Assembly: GCF_037042905.1 (NCBI RefSeq)
Contig: NC_087245.1
Location: 24,056,501 to 24,120,500 of the forward strand
Source of the DNA: Lytechinus pictus
Taxonomy: Eukaryota > Echinodermata > Echinoidea > Temnopleuroida > Toxopneustidae
Length of the DNA stretch: 64,000 nt
Direction: 5' to 3'
The notes under the pieces were generated by a model. It ran no database searches and was not told the DNA's origin. It worked only from the letters and a program-made list of their open reading frames with translations. Both the position numbers and the translations under genes were made by a program. Positions 50,101 through 58,718 of this stretch are shown here, one piece after another (positions within the stretch are counted from its first letter, which is position 1; the number at the start of each line of letters is the position of its first letter).

Positions 50101-52902
50101 CATCGGGTTATCGGATCGGGTAATCGCGAAACCCAACTATTCGAGAAAAGGGCTCCCTAAATTCCCAAAACGTCGGGTCCAGTTTACCCGCGACCATACG
50201 AGAATTTGGCTGTAATTCTCACGAAACATTGGGTAAATTAGACCCACCCATTCGGGAATTCGGGGGCCCTTTTCTAGAATGGTCGGGCAAACTGGACCCG
50301 ACGTTTTTAAGGGACCTTTTCTCGAATGGTTGGGTTACGCGATCACCGACGATGGCACAAGTCATTTAGCCCTGATCAGAATCAAGACAAGGGCCAGAGC
50401 CGCCACGAGTACAATGTTTGTTTATGTATTAAACAAAACATTGTTCTTTTGTCACGTGATAAGATCTTGTCAAACATACCTAACAACAAGTTGAGAGAAT
50501 TAAGAACATCAGAATTTGAGCAGCTTTCGGGAGTGCATATACCCCACTGTAAACGAATGTTCTGTATGGGAGGGAAAAAATGTAAATTAAAAACTGTGGA
50601 AAAAAATGCCCGTGCAAAATGCTCCAATCATACTGTCTATTGTACGGGAATTATTCATCAATAATATGAAAAGTTTTTTGACAGTTTGACAACGTCTTTT
50701 TCAAAGGTAGGCCCTACTTCATATCAAATTTTTGTACCAATTTCGTGTTTGACTGGATTTACGTTATAGCTGAACTCTAACAGCTAGTGCTTTTACCCCC
50801 TCTCAGTTTCACTCTATTCATTGAATCCTCGTCCTTTAAAGGTATTGTTTAACTTTGTGAGCAGCTGATTTAAAAAATTCTCAAACCAAGATGAAACATG
50901 TGTACAAGTGCATGTATTAGAACTAATAAACCCTGAAAACCACCATTATTGAGAATGAAAAGCTAAAACTACAAGGCAAACCGCGATTTTGTAAATAGGC
51001 GTCTTATAGACGCCTAAATAGTACACATAAGTGTATGGGATGAAATTAAGATGGTGTTTTCGGTCACTTTATATTTCAATTTTTGAAGCACTAAATAATT
51101 ATTTTCGAACGCAATTTTTTCTGGGCTTCATTTTTGTAACATATCACAGACACAGGTGACAAGTGTGACCTTCTTGCTCAGATTTTTTAAAAGTCAAACC
51201 AATGTTAACCAATCACTTTAACCTTCCTCCTCCAATTGCTTCTTCCACGTCTTTTTACTCACATTCATTGACAATTCACCTGAGGCTCAAACGCTTTCTA
51301 TGTGATATCACTTTGTCACCTTCAGCAATGTCATCCTGTAAGTATATCTTTTGACAGGGGCATTTCACCTTCTGGTCTAAAAGGGGGCAAAGTCGCACCC
51401 AAATACAGGCTCCAAGACCAGAAAGGAACAAAGTTGTACCTGTTTGGTCTTAAAGCATGTTAAGAACCTCTGCAGCGGAGTAGCTTGTGGCTCCTAGTGT
51501 AATAGCAAACTGTAGAATACAACCTTCAAGAACTACATGTTTAACAGAAAACCAAACATGGTACTGTACAAGACAATAGACAAACGGCATTGTGAAATCC
51601 AGAAAATGAAGGAGAACTTAAGGTAACATAAGACATGATAGGACGTCGAAATGCAAATAAGTAAAAGGAATAAAATTGAAGAGACTTACGGCGGGAACTG
51701 ATGGCAGTTTGAGACGGATGTATGATAAACAGTACCTGAAGGTATCAATGGCCATGCATTCATCAAAATGGCCCAACCACGCCCAGTTCCCAACGAGAAA
51801 ACCTGCACTCGGTTTACCTGTCGCGTCTAAAGCTAAATCCAAAACGAAATAGGGGAATTATAATGTTAAAACATTAATGAATGTAGTGGGTTTTTTGTTT
51901 TGTTTTATAATAAAACAATCCTTTTCATTCTCGAGGTATTTGTATTATTTAGGAAGAATATTTGCATTATTTTTTATATTCAAGATTTCCACTGTATAAG
52001 TAAAAAAAAAATGATGCATGTCTGGAGGCAGTTCAGGAATGACCAGTGATGGGGATGGGTACAACAAGACAAAGGATGTTTAGCCCATTTTGGAGAGCAA
52101 TCAAACTGATCCTTAGTCGGGAAGGGTCTGAAAATAATAAATCAAACTATATTAATTTGGGGGGCATTCTTTAACCCATTTTAGACCATATAGCCAGCTT
52201 GAATTGTTGCTGGGTCTATTTTAATCTAGATCATGACGTAAGAAGTTATTTGTTTGGAAAACTCTACGTCAGTCCTCTCTCTTTTCATCTTCTCCTACTA
52301 TTAGAAGGTGAAAAGAGAGGGGACTGATGAAACGGTTTTCCAAACAAATAACTACTAAAGTCCAGATCTAGACTAGGCCTATTTACTTTATAGGCATAGG
52401 ACACATATTGTATATGGTTCTTTTCTTTCTTTTCTTTTTTGTTTGTTTGTTTCAGATTGACTTTTTAATCGAATTTATTCCACATCCTTTACTCTTCGTT
52501 TTTTTTTTCTTGGTCGTGAAGCATTATTGAAGGGAGGGGCGCCGCCCAAAGGCCCCCGCCTGGCATCTGGACGCAAGTGATCATCATCACCATCATCATC
52601 ATTTTCATCATCATCATCACCGTCATCATCATCATCATCATCATCGCAATCATCATCATCATCGCAATCAATTTCTTACCAAGTGCTATTTTCCCGATGG
52701 GTTTCTGTGCAACCAGCTTGGCGAGATCTTTCCTACACTCTATCGAAACATTACTTCCCATCCTGTCTTCAAATGGAGTATAAGGAGACTCTCCGACGGC
52801 AAGCAGATCCCTGATCATCGTCGGGGTCATCATCGAATAAGATGACATGGGGAAACAAACGACGATTATGGCAACGATGAGTAAACGAATCCAAGAGGCC
52901 AT
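31872..52902 (-). CDS. NRF-6-like membrane acyltransferase (nose resistant to fluoxetine family), complete, 17 exons
   Basis: Seventeen minus-strand exons, all with GT..AG borders and agreeing phases, join to 777 codons plus TAG: 52680-52902, 51690-51832, 50480-50561, 49267-49369, 48692-48867, 47762-47977, 46952-47134, 44994-45087, 44176-44268, 43476-43632, 42517-42596, 39342-39443, 38357-38504, 35517-35683, 34825-34913, 33550-33692, 31872-32006. Residues 1-23 are a signal peptide. The Cys-rich NRF domain spans about 24-165 (LDATGKP, GHFDEC, WGICTPESC). TM1 follows, then a polar linker (about 205-340) and an acyltransferase_3 domain from about 347: CLDGIRVLSMTWIILGH (His364), VDSFFF (Asp401), RLTP, WYLANDFQFF, RIPPYLVGM, ending with PLSRLSY and EIPF. 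Family members are polytopic proteins implicated in lipid handling in nematodes; the substrate here is unknown. The start ATG has a good context (AACAAGATGG). The exon 14/15 junction is the least certain. Confidence 0.92.
32294..32995. mobile_element. TTAA-type element with GGCCCGGTCACACC ends (702 bp), in intron 16
   Basis: Both ends carry GGCCCGGTCACACCGCC and its complement, and both are flanked by TTAA (32290-32293 and 32996-32999), as expected for a piggyBac-like target duplication. The interior is made of diverged AGCGGTG / CAACGCT repeats, with no transposase. It is inserted in the last intron of the NRF-like gene. Confidence 0.8.
33550..33692 (-). CDS. NRF-6-like gene, exon 16
   Basis: Encodes GGWVNSLLSWRFWIPLSRLS and SNYLLHPI, the conserved G.VN.FLSW..F.PLSRLSY segment. 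Phase 1 to 0; donor GTGAGT. Confidence 0.92.
34183..34778. mobile_element. Long inverted-repeat element (~0.6 kb), copy 2, in intron 15
   Basis: Same arrangement as 12842-13452: inverted arms with AATCGGATGTAAAATAAG and its inverse, TGCAAATGA, and an end reading GGTGGACTTGTCCTTTAA. The left end is more diverged. Confidence 0.7.
34825..34913 (-). CDS. NRF-6-like gene, exon 15
   Basis: Encodes YFVMYMALSKFAWAVSVAWV and ACHHGYGG, matching the S..W.....W...AC..G.GG segment. A second phase-compatible acceptor about 48 bp upstream would add IGENDLGYTPFKWR. Donor GTAAGA, phase 1. Confidence 0.82.
35517..35683 (-). CDS. NRF-6-like gene, exon 14
   Basis: Encodes IMAVFGWIATSAIGMACVYG followed by FYPSYHGNELSTADSAAYI. 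The last ~20 residues (to CWGRKLR) fit the family poorly, so the donor (GTAATA, phase 2) is provisional. Confidence 0.75.
36340..37060. repeat. (CTA)n microsatellite split by a MITE, in intron 13
   Basis: Trinucleotide array from 36340 to 36694 and again from 36923 to about 37060, with a hAT-like MITE inserted between. Poly-Val and poly-Ser frames are artefacts. Confidence 0.95.
36695..36922. mobile_element. hAT-like MITE, copy 2 (228 bp)
   Basis: It begins CACTAGTGTACCTACGG and ends AGGTACGCCACCG. A perfect 8 bp target duplication CCACTACT (36687-36694 and 36923-36930) is formed from the microsatellite it entered. The interior shows the same CTGACGAGC modules as copies 1 and 3, with fewer repeats. 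Confidence 0.85.
37816..37864. other. Perfect 22 bp hairpin with 5 nt loop, in intron 13
   Basis: Left arm 37816-37837 (starting ATAAGTGACATCGTCC) is exactly complementary to 37843-37864 with loop ACATA. Nothing else is seen that would make it part of a longer element. Confidence 0.8.
38106..38262. repeat. (CTA)n microsatellite, in intron 13
   Basis: Mainly CTA repeats grading into CTG and CAC variants. Reading frames across it are artefacts. Confidence 0.93.
38357..38504 (-). CDS. NRF-6-like gene, exon 13
   Basis: Encodes YVKPYCRIPPYLVGMAVGYL, a family signature (KP..R..PYL.G...GY). Phase 2 to 0; donor GTAAGC. Confidence 0.92.
39342..39443 (-). CDS. NRF-6-like gene, exon 12
   Basis: Encodes KKPRIGFGALIVTCVASVTT and a hydrophobic helix ending NDFNARLK. 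Phase 2 to 2; donor GTATGT. Confidence 0.85.
39779..42421. mobile_element. hAT-like non-autonomous element (2.6 kb), in intron 11
   Basis: The left end CCGTGTTGTAGTG and right end CTACAACACTG are inverted; CAGTGTTGTAGT-type ends are common in hAT elements. Flanks GGAAGAAC and AGAAGAGC match at 6 of 8 positions, consistent with an aged 8 bp duplication. Subterminal regions repeat AAGCCTTGGCCTTG. Around 41330-41830 it carries GCTCGCGCTTTGCGCTCGCA-type units like those at 1-1658. No transposase. Confidence 0.65.
42517..42596 (-). CDS. NRF-6-like gene, exon 11
   Basis: Encodes CISWVWYLANDFQFFVISP and FILLLYK, the highly conserved WYLANDMQF-type helix. Phase 0 to 2; donor GTAAGT. Confidence 0.92.
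43476..43632 (-). CDS. NRF-6-like gene, exon 10
   Basis: Encodes RLTPAMAFSMLIWMY, GEGPKWP and GWWANLLYINNF, matching the family's R-L-x-P and W.NLLYINNF positions. Phase 2 to 0. Confidence 0.9.
44176..44268 (-). CDS. NRF-6-like gene, exon 9
   Basis: Encodes SGLLVTYMTLKRMVKTNG and FYFQRYWR. The correct frame is set by the phase of exon 8. Phase 2 to 2; donor GTAATC. Confidence 0.9.
44994..45087 (-). CDS. NRF-6-like gene, exon 8
   Basis: Encodes FGFQVVVNAYLAVDSFFFL; the VDSFFFLSG motif is completed in exon 9. Phase 1 to 2. Confidence 0.9.
45247..46769. mobile_element. Large hAT-like non-autonomous element (1.5 kb), in intron 7
   Basis: Ends CAGTGGCGTAGCTCC and GTAGCTACGCCACTG are inverted, flanked by ATCTGTAG and ATATGTAG (7 of 8 match). 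The inside has repeated GCGAGCGCGAAGCGC units spaced about 100-140 bp (about 45478, 45597, 45888, 45995, 46111, 46490) and a 7SL-like SINE at 45681. G/C tracts lie just inside both ends. Confidence 0.8.
45681..45865 (+). mobile_element. SINE with a 7SL RNA-like head
   Basis: The head reads TGGGCGTTGTGGCGTGCGCC followed directly by TGTAATCCAAGCTA. This is the pattern of the Alu domain of 7SL RNA, including the TGTAA loop that contacts SRP9/14 in known 7SL RNAs. A pol III B box GGTTCGAGCCC follows at about 45750. The rest is unrelated, ending in an A/C-rich tail near 45840-45865. It sits inside the hAT-like element. Confidence 0.6.
46952..47134 (-). CDS. NRF-6-like gene, exon 7 (acyltransferase domain start)
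   Basis: Encodes SFAFNLNLENLM, then CLDGIRVLSMTWIILGH, the first helix of the acyltransferase_3 domain with the conserved His. Phase 1 to 1. Confidence 0.92.
47762..47977 (-). CDS. NRF-6-like gene, exon 6
   Basis: Low-complexity polar linker rich in Asn, Asp, Ser and Lys, ending SRVIRYAGR. Little family conservation is expected here; it is included because frame and splice sites fit. Phase 1 to 1; donor GTACAT. Confidence 0.8.
47999..48120. repeat. Near-perfect tandem duplication, unit ~61 bp, in intron 5
   Basis: Two adjacent copies share TCATATTTCTCAGGTAATAT through AACTTTCCTACC with one or two differences, close to the 3' splice site of exon 6. Confidence 0.9.
48495..48532. repeat. (GGT)n microsatellite, in intron 5
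   Basis: About a dozen GGT units in a row. Confidence 0.85.
48692..48867 (-). CDS. NRF-6-like gene, exon 5
   Basis: Encodes the first transmembrane helix of the mature protein (SLSCFFALLMIIGAL) followed by a polar cytoplasmic linker. Phase 2 to 1. The donor GTAGGT is chosen because it gives the phase needed by exon 6. Confidence 0.87.
49267..49369 (-). CDS. NRF-6-like gene, exon 4
   Basis: Encodes DLISAPFNDTDISAAAVQC and FTKGFWAT, leading into the first membrane helix. Contains one N-glycosylation site (NDT). Donor GTGAGT, phase 1 to 2. Confidence 0.87.
49692..49885. mobile_element. TA-flanked MITE (194 bp), in intron 3
   Basis: Ends CACAGTAAAAA and TTTTTACAGTG are inverted and flanked by TA (49690-49691 and 49886-49887), as for Tc1/mariner-type elements. 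CACTCTAACAA / TTGTTAGAGTG lie further in as a second inverted pair. Confidence 0.7.
50091..50359. mobile_element. Inverted-repeat element (269 bp), in intron 3
   Basis: The arms of about 110 bp are inverted: TGTGCCATC / GATGGCACA at the ends, then ATTCGAGAAAAGG and ACGTCGGGTCCAGTTT inside each arm. No clear target duplication. Confidence 0.65.
50480..50561 (-). CDS. NRF-6-like gene, exon 3
   Basis: Encodes NIRLQWGICTPESCSNSDVL, the conserved G.C.P..C segment that ends the NRF domain core. Acceptor CCATACAG, donor GTATGT, phase 0 to 1. Confidence 0.9.
51690..51832 (-). CDS. NRF-6-like gene, exon 2
   Basis: Encodes ALDATGKPSAGFLVGN, WLGHFDECMAI and YCLSYIRLKL of the NRF domain. Phase 1 to phase 0; donor GTAAGT. 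Confidence 0.9.
52214..52386. mobile_element. Hairpin MITE (~170 bp), in intron 1
   Basis: Nearly the whole segment folds on itself: TTATTTGTTTGGAAAAC pairs with GTTTTCCAAACAAATAA, and TCAGTCCTCTCTCTTTTCA with TGAAAAGAGAGGGGACTGA. Outer AT-rich parts also pair imperfectly. Confidence 0.65.
52578..52672. repeat. (ATC)n microsatellite, in intron 1
   Basis: ATC/CAT repeats with few interruptions, directly beside the exon 1 donor. The poly-Met or poly-Ile frames that run on from exon 1 are intron read-through. Confidence 0.92.
52680..52902 (-). CDS. NRF-6-like gene, exon 1 (start, signal peptide)
   Basis: ATG at 52900-52902 followed by MASWIRLLIVAIIVVCFP, a signal peptide. Ends in phase 1 with donor GTAAGA. 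An upstream TTG in the same frame is not used as start. Just before it, TTGAAAG could be a 3' splice site, so a separate 5' untranslated exon upstream is possible. Confidence 0.88.
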
Positions 52903-52910
52903 CTTGTTAG

Positions 52911-55496
52911 GAACTCTCAACTTTCAATATTAAGGTTGTTTATGTGTTTCTTTACAAATTAGGCCCTATATACATCTTTACCAATTACGTCAACAGCCAC
53001 GAATAGACAAAGTCTTTCATGATTACAAAATTATCTTTAAACAAACATACCGCGATCGTTGCATCGAACATGTCGAAAGGTTCTCTTTACCACGATGAAC
53101 CAATTGTGATGGCGGCTCAAGTGCTTCCAAGGTCACTGAAGGTATAAAATGTCGTTACTTTTTTCTTCCACATTTTCTTCTGGGGGCGGGAGGTAATAAG
53201 CTACAACAAAATTGTATTTTCTTCTTAAATGATTTTAAGCAAAGTGAACAATTGTTTGGACAATGGAAGAATTTGGAAATGTCCTACGATCTTTTATATG
53301 AACGGGGTTGTGTTCCTATCGGTGTTTTGATATCAAGGTGATGATTTTGCAGATAAGCAAATTTGTCACCTCATTGGAATTATAAATATTATAGAACAAT
53401 ATTAGCTTATTACTAGAGGCTGTGTTTATTTTATCTAATGAGGTCATGATCATCGATCTAGTATCTCTCTTTCGATGTTGATTTATATAGACTTTTGTGG
53501 TGTTTAACTCAGTAGCCTGGGAACGATTTTTTTTCAAGAGGGATGCTCGTTTGGAAAAAATAATTGGAAAAAGGGTTTTCGCTCAAAAAAAATTTAAAAC
53601 GGGGTGATTTTGGTCAGTACAAAATTGAACAAGCAAAAAACAACAACATTAATACTTTGCCATCATGGAATCTGTTATCGATCCGTCTTGCTTGTTTCCC
53701 TAAAATCTAATATGCATGATCATTATACCCGAATGGAAAGAAAGAGTTAAGGGCGTAGGCTGGTTTGAGCATCATGGGGAGGTGGAACAAAAGTGATATG
53801 GGGATGCACATCTTGGGGAGGTGGAACTAAAGTTTGGAAAATCAGCTGTTGAATGCTGAAGAAGGGATACAAATTTCGTTTTGCTTGCCAGTCTCGGTAC
53901 TCTTCTGCCTCAGCGGGAGAGTGCTAGTGAGCCCCGTGCACCCCTCCCCCAGCCTATGTACGCCTTGACTGTGGAAGAAGGTGGAAGCATTATGATGACT
54001 CTTATCAAAGCGACAAGGGCGTGGAAAGAGACGGGGCGGTGGACTTTATAACTATTGGTTGATTGGGGGATGGATTATATTCGCCAAGTCGCCTAAACCA
54101 TGCGATTTTGTGAGATGTCTGGTCCGGGGTGGCGGGGGGGGGGGGAGTCAGGTTCCTGACTGGAATCAGAGGACAATCGCCCCTTTGATTCTTCAAATGA
54201 TTGAGGACGGGGAAAACTGAAGAAATACCAAAAGGAGGGGAAAAAATAAAAATAAAGCATTTATTATGCGCCATCTATCTAGTAAACTATTCCGAGGCGC
54301 AGGAAGGATAAGGAAGAAAACGGAATGATAGGTGCTTTCGTGTAAATATCTTAGATGCCTACTTATTTTTTACTGAGATAATGTCATTTTAGACGACCGT
54401 AGAATCCCTTCCCGGAATCTCCTATCAAAATACCGCGGCGGCCCATGATATCAGGGGCGGATCCAGCTTTTTATAAAGGGGGGGGGGTTGGGGTGGTATG
54501 CGAGGGAGCGTAGCGACCGAGTCCAAGCGAGCGGAGCGAGCGAGGGGGGAGGGTGTGGGAGGGGGGTGTCCCCCCTCCCACAGTAGGGAAAAATTTTGAA
54601 AAATAAATACATAGAAATAGAATAAAATAAAATTACAAGTTTAAAAAAAAGATAAGATTTAAAAAATGGTCCCCAGATTTTTTTTTGGGAGGGTTGCAAC
54701 CCCCCCCAACCCCCCCTCTAGATCCGCTTCTGGATATATGACCAAATAGGGCTCAGTTTTACATCATATAATTTTGAAAAGTACATTGCACCCTTGTCTA
54801 AACTTAAAGTCAATTGGGAACTGAAAGAGATCCCCATTCGGAAATATCTTTGTACCCAATATACCTAGCGATTTCTTGGGCCGAACCCATGAGGGTAGGG
54901 CTGCCGGGGGTCACCATGGCCCTGGGAAGCGGGATGAAGCACCCCCAAGATTTTCATTGGGAGTGCTGCTATTATTCTCCATAGGCGCAGCACCCCAGGT
55001 ATTCTGGAAGGTGTGTAAAAAGAATTTTTAAAATGTAACCAGAAATTTCCTTTGTTTTTAAGTAAAACCTACTTTTTTCTTTTTCTTTTTTTTTGCTTTT
55101 CAAATTTCTTTGGGTCAAAATGACCTCGATTTTGTAATGAAAACCTTGTTGTTTTTTCTTTTCAAATAAGCATCAGCACCCCTAGTTTTAAAAAATCGCT
55201 GCCCTTTTGACAAGAGTTATGACAAACTTTTGTAAATACTATAATTATCTTTTTTTCATATTAGAAGGATGCACAAGAAAAATATTTCATAATGTATACA
55301 TCATATTGGTAATAAATATCATTATATGAGAAGTAAGATTTTCTAAATAGAGTCAATGGCGACAATAGTCAAATATGACTAATCGCCACTCAAACCAACA
55401 TAAGAAGAAGAAGTTCCCAGGGCCCTGGGGGCCATGCACCCTTGGGTCCCGGCGTGGGCCCAGCATCCGAGAGTGTGTAGCAACAACAACAAAAAG
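52911..55496. repeat. Tandem duplication upstream of the NRF-like gene, copy A
   Basis: It starts GAACTCTCAACTTTCAATAT beside exon 1 and is repeated from 55497. Shared stretches include the ACCAATTGTGATGGCGGCTC segment (53096 and 57398), GTATAAAATG (53143 and 57444), ATCCCCATTCGGAAATATC (54829 and 59321) and the CCGAGAGTGTGTAGCAACAA end. Copy A carries a private insertion at 54452-54732. No coding sequence was recognised. Confidence 0.85.
54452..54732. mobile_element. CAGGGGCGGATCC-ended element (281 bp), insertion private to copy A
   Basis: Ends CAGGGGCGGATCCAGC and GATCCGCTTCTG are inverted. GATAT is repeated on both sides (54447-54451 and 54733-54737). Copy B at about 59226-59240 reads straight through CATGATATATGG, so it is an empty site. 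The interior is G- and C-rich with an AT core. Confidence 0.8.
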
Positions 55497-55536
55497 AACT
55501 CTCTTCAATATTAAGGTAATTTGTGTGTGTCTTTAC

Positions 55537-57233
55537 CACTGGCGTAAATCCGTGTTGATCGGTGGGGGGATGACTGAAATATTTTGGCTTTTTTTGCAAT
55601 CATGTTTTTAGATATGCAAGGAATTGTCATTGATATGTCCACAGTGGCGTACCGTAGGTCACGGCATTGGGGAGGGGGGCACCAGCAAAATGTTTGAATC
55701 ACTGAGCTGAGTGAGCGCACTCAGTTGCCAGTTATACTGACCTAATAGAGACATTTTCTGGACAATGTCATTAAACGGATATGTATCTCACTGATCAAAT
55801 AATGCGAGCGCGAAGCGAGAGCTGAATTTTCTTTATATTCACACCTAAAAAGAGACATTATAATCAAATTTGTGTAATCATGATAGGTACCTGTCTCGCT
55901 AAACAATACGAGCGCGAAGCGCGAGCTGAATTTTTCGTATATTTTGACCCCAAACAGCGAGATTTTGAGGAATATATTTTAGGAATCCATTAAGAGTATG
56001 CATATCTCACCATAGTCATCTAATGCGAGTGCCAAGCGCTTGCTGGTTTATAAAAATTACATCTGAACTCATGAAACACTTTTTGTAGTCATTGCAATCA
56101 TGATTATCATACGCATCTTCACTAATCAAATATTGCGAGCGCGAAGCGCGAGCTGAAAATTTATATAATTCAGACCTGAAGTGGGGCATTCTAAGGTTTC
56201 TTTGTAGGAATTAACTAGGACCATACGTATTTCAATATCCAAATGATGCGAGCGCGAAGCGCGAGCTGAAAATTTTTGATATTCAGATCAGAAGAAGGGA
56301 CATTTTAAGGACTGATTTTAAGAATTCATGAAGAGCAGACATATCACACCAATCCACTAATGCGAACGTAATCACGGACAGGAAATGTTTCATATATACG
56401 AAGACCTTAACATGGGGAAATCACTTTTTGAGTCATGAAAAAGAAGCAAATGTCACTACATAAAACAATGATAACTCAAGTGCTAGGAAATATATTTGGT
56501 TTATATTGACTTGAAAACGGGATGTTTCAGTACAACAGGATTATATATCTCGTTAACAGACAATGCAAGCACCAGGAACAATGAATAAGTAGGCCCTGGG
56601 CAAATTATGTTTCATGAAGTTATGATAAAAATGTTTCTTATGTAATGTAACATAACATAATTATAATATAACATTATAATGAATAATATTTTCTTCTTTC
56701 TCACTATACGCTTCTCTTACTTTCTCCCTCTTTTCTCATTTTCCCCATTTTTTTTGGTCAGCCAATTGGGGGGGGGGCACGTGCCCCCCATGCCCCCCCC
56801 CCCCGTAGTTACGCCATATGGCAAAAACCCCTCCAATATTATTATCTTTTTTAACCCATGATGGTTTAATGGTTTTATTAGAGAATACATTAAAAAAGAA
56901 TTGACATTGTATCTTAATCCCTTCCCAAAGACCCCAACATTGACGAATTTAAGAAACGGGAGTTCCTCTTCAATGTTATAATAAGGACATAAGTATTTCG
57001 TTTGGAAATGGTGAACTGGCTCTTTATTTGCACTTTATGATTCAATAATATTGTTTTATTTGTTAAGCGGTATTTCAGGAAGAATTTTCACCAATAAAAC
57101 AATTATCTCTTGTGATTTTTTTTTCATTTCTTTCGTGAAAAGTGGGGGGATGTTTGTACAGGCCATCCCCCCTCCTCGAAAAGTGGGGGGGATATATCCC
57201 CCCACCCCCCCCCCCCCGGGATTTACGCCAGTG
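55537..57233. mobile_element. hAT-like element (1.7 kb) with perfect 8 bp target duplication
   Basis: Ends CACTGGCGTAAATCC and GGGATTTACGCCAGTG are inverted. GTCTTTAC lies on both sides (55529-55536 and 57234-57241). Copy A near 52950 reads TTCTTTACAAATTAGG without the insert. It contains another hAT-like element at 55642-56816. Confidence 0.9.
55642..56816. mobile_element. Nested hAT-like element with GCGAGCGCGAAGCGC units
   Basis: Left end CAGTGGCGTACCGTAGG; right end GTAGTTACGCCA is damaged. Flanks TATGTCCA and TATGGCAA match at 6 of 8. The body has units of about 110-120 bp each starting with a GCGAGCGCGAAGCGCGAGCT-type motif (55803, 55909, 56026, 56135, 56247) followed by AATTTT and a CAGACCT-like phrase. 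Confidence 0.65.
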
Positions 57234-58461
57234 GTCTTTACAATAATATTTAGGCCCTATATCTCTACCAACATGACCAATTACGTCAACAGCCATGAAT
57301 AGACAAAGTCTTTCATGATTACAAAATTGATTATATTTAAACAAACATTCCCATGATCGTTGCATCGAACATGTCGGAAGGTTCTCTTTACCACGATGAA
57401 CCAATTGTGATGGCGGCTCAAGTGCTTCCAAGGTCACTGAAGGTATAAAATGTCGTTACTTTTTTCTTCCACATTTTCTTCTGGGGGCGGGAGGTAATAA
57501 ACTACAACAAAATTGTATTTTCTTCTTAAATGATTTTAAGCAAAGTGAACAATTGTTTGGACAATGGAAGAATTTGGAAATGTCCTACGATCTTATATAG
57601 GAACGGGGTTGTGTTCCTATCGGTGTTTTGATATCAAGGTGATAATTTTGCAGATAAGCAAAATTAATGTGTCACCTGATTGGAAATATAAATATTATAG
57701 AACAATATTAGCTTATTACTAGAGACTGTGTTTATTTTCTCTCATGAGGTCATGATCATTGATCTAGTCTATATCTTTCGATGTTGATTTCAATTTTCTA
57801 TAGACCTATGAGGTGTTCGACTCAGTAGCATGGGAACGAGTTTTTTTTCAAGAGGGGTGCTCGTTTGGAAAAAAAATAATTGGAAAAAGGGGGGTTTTCG
57901 CTCAAAAAACTTTAAAAGGGGTGATTTTGGTCAGTCAAAGTTTGAACAAGCAAAATGGCAACAACAACAACAACAAAACGCAGAAAAATGAAGGTGATTT
58001 AGGTCAATACAGTTTAGCATACCGATTATATTTCCAGGGGGTGCTGCCCAGTGGATGCAAAGCATACGCAGCACCACTAAAAAAAATCACGCACGCTTCC
58101 CAGTGCCATATGGTTCAACTATATAATACACATTTTAGAGACTGATCTGCATTAAAAATCGCATTATATTATGCCCATTGATACTTTGCCATCATTTATG
58201 GACTCTGTTATCGATATCGTCTTGCTTTTTTCCCCGTATATGTAATATGGTCATTATACCCGAATGGAAAGAAACAATTAAGGGCGTATGCTGGTTTGAG
58301 CATCATGGGAGGTGGAACTTTAGTGGTATGGGGGATGCACATCTTGGGGAGGCGGAACTATAAGGTTTTGAAAATCAGCTGTTTAAAGCCGAAGAAAGGG
58401 TGCAAATTTCGTTTTGTTTGCCAGTGTCGGAACTCTTCTGCCTCAGCGAGAGGGTGCACCC

Positions 58462-58718
58462 CACTAGCGTACCTACGGGGGGGGGGCAGTCTGCCCCCCT
58501 GACGAGCCACAACCCATGCAAAGGACGTACCCCTGCCCCCCTGACGAGCTTGAAAGACCTTTTTTTGCCCCCCCCCCCCCCTGACGAGCTTGAAGACCTT
58601 TATTGCCCCCCTGACGAGCTTGAAGACCTTTTTTTTTTTTTTTTTTTTTTTTGCTTGTCAAATTTTTGGGCGGACGGTTTTGCCCCCCCCCCTGTGGAAA
58701 ATCCTAGGTACGCCACTG
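58462..58718. mobile_element. hAT-like MITE, copy 3 (257 bp), insertion private to copy B
   Basis: Ends CACTAGCGTACCTACGG and CCTAGGTACGCCACTG are inverted, with a perfect 8 bp duplication GTGCACCC (58454-58461 and 58719-58726). The matching place in copy A (about 53915-53945) has CCCGTGCACCCCTCC and no element. Confidence 0.9.

Noticed and set aside
50326-50664. 112-codon plus-strand reading frame
   Set aside because: It starts in an inverted-repeat element and overlaps NRF-like exon 3 in antisense.
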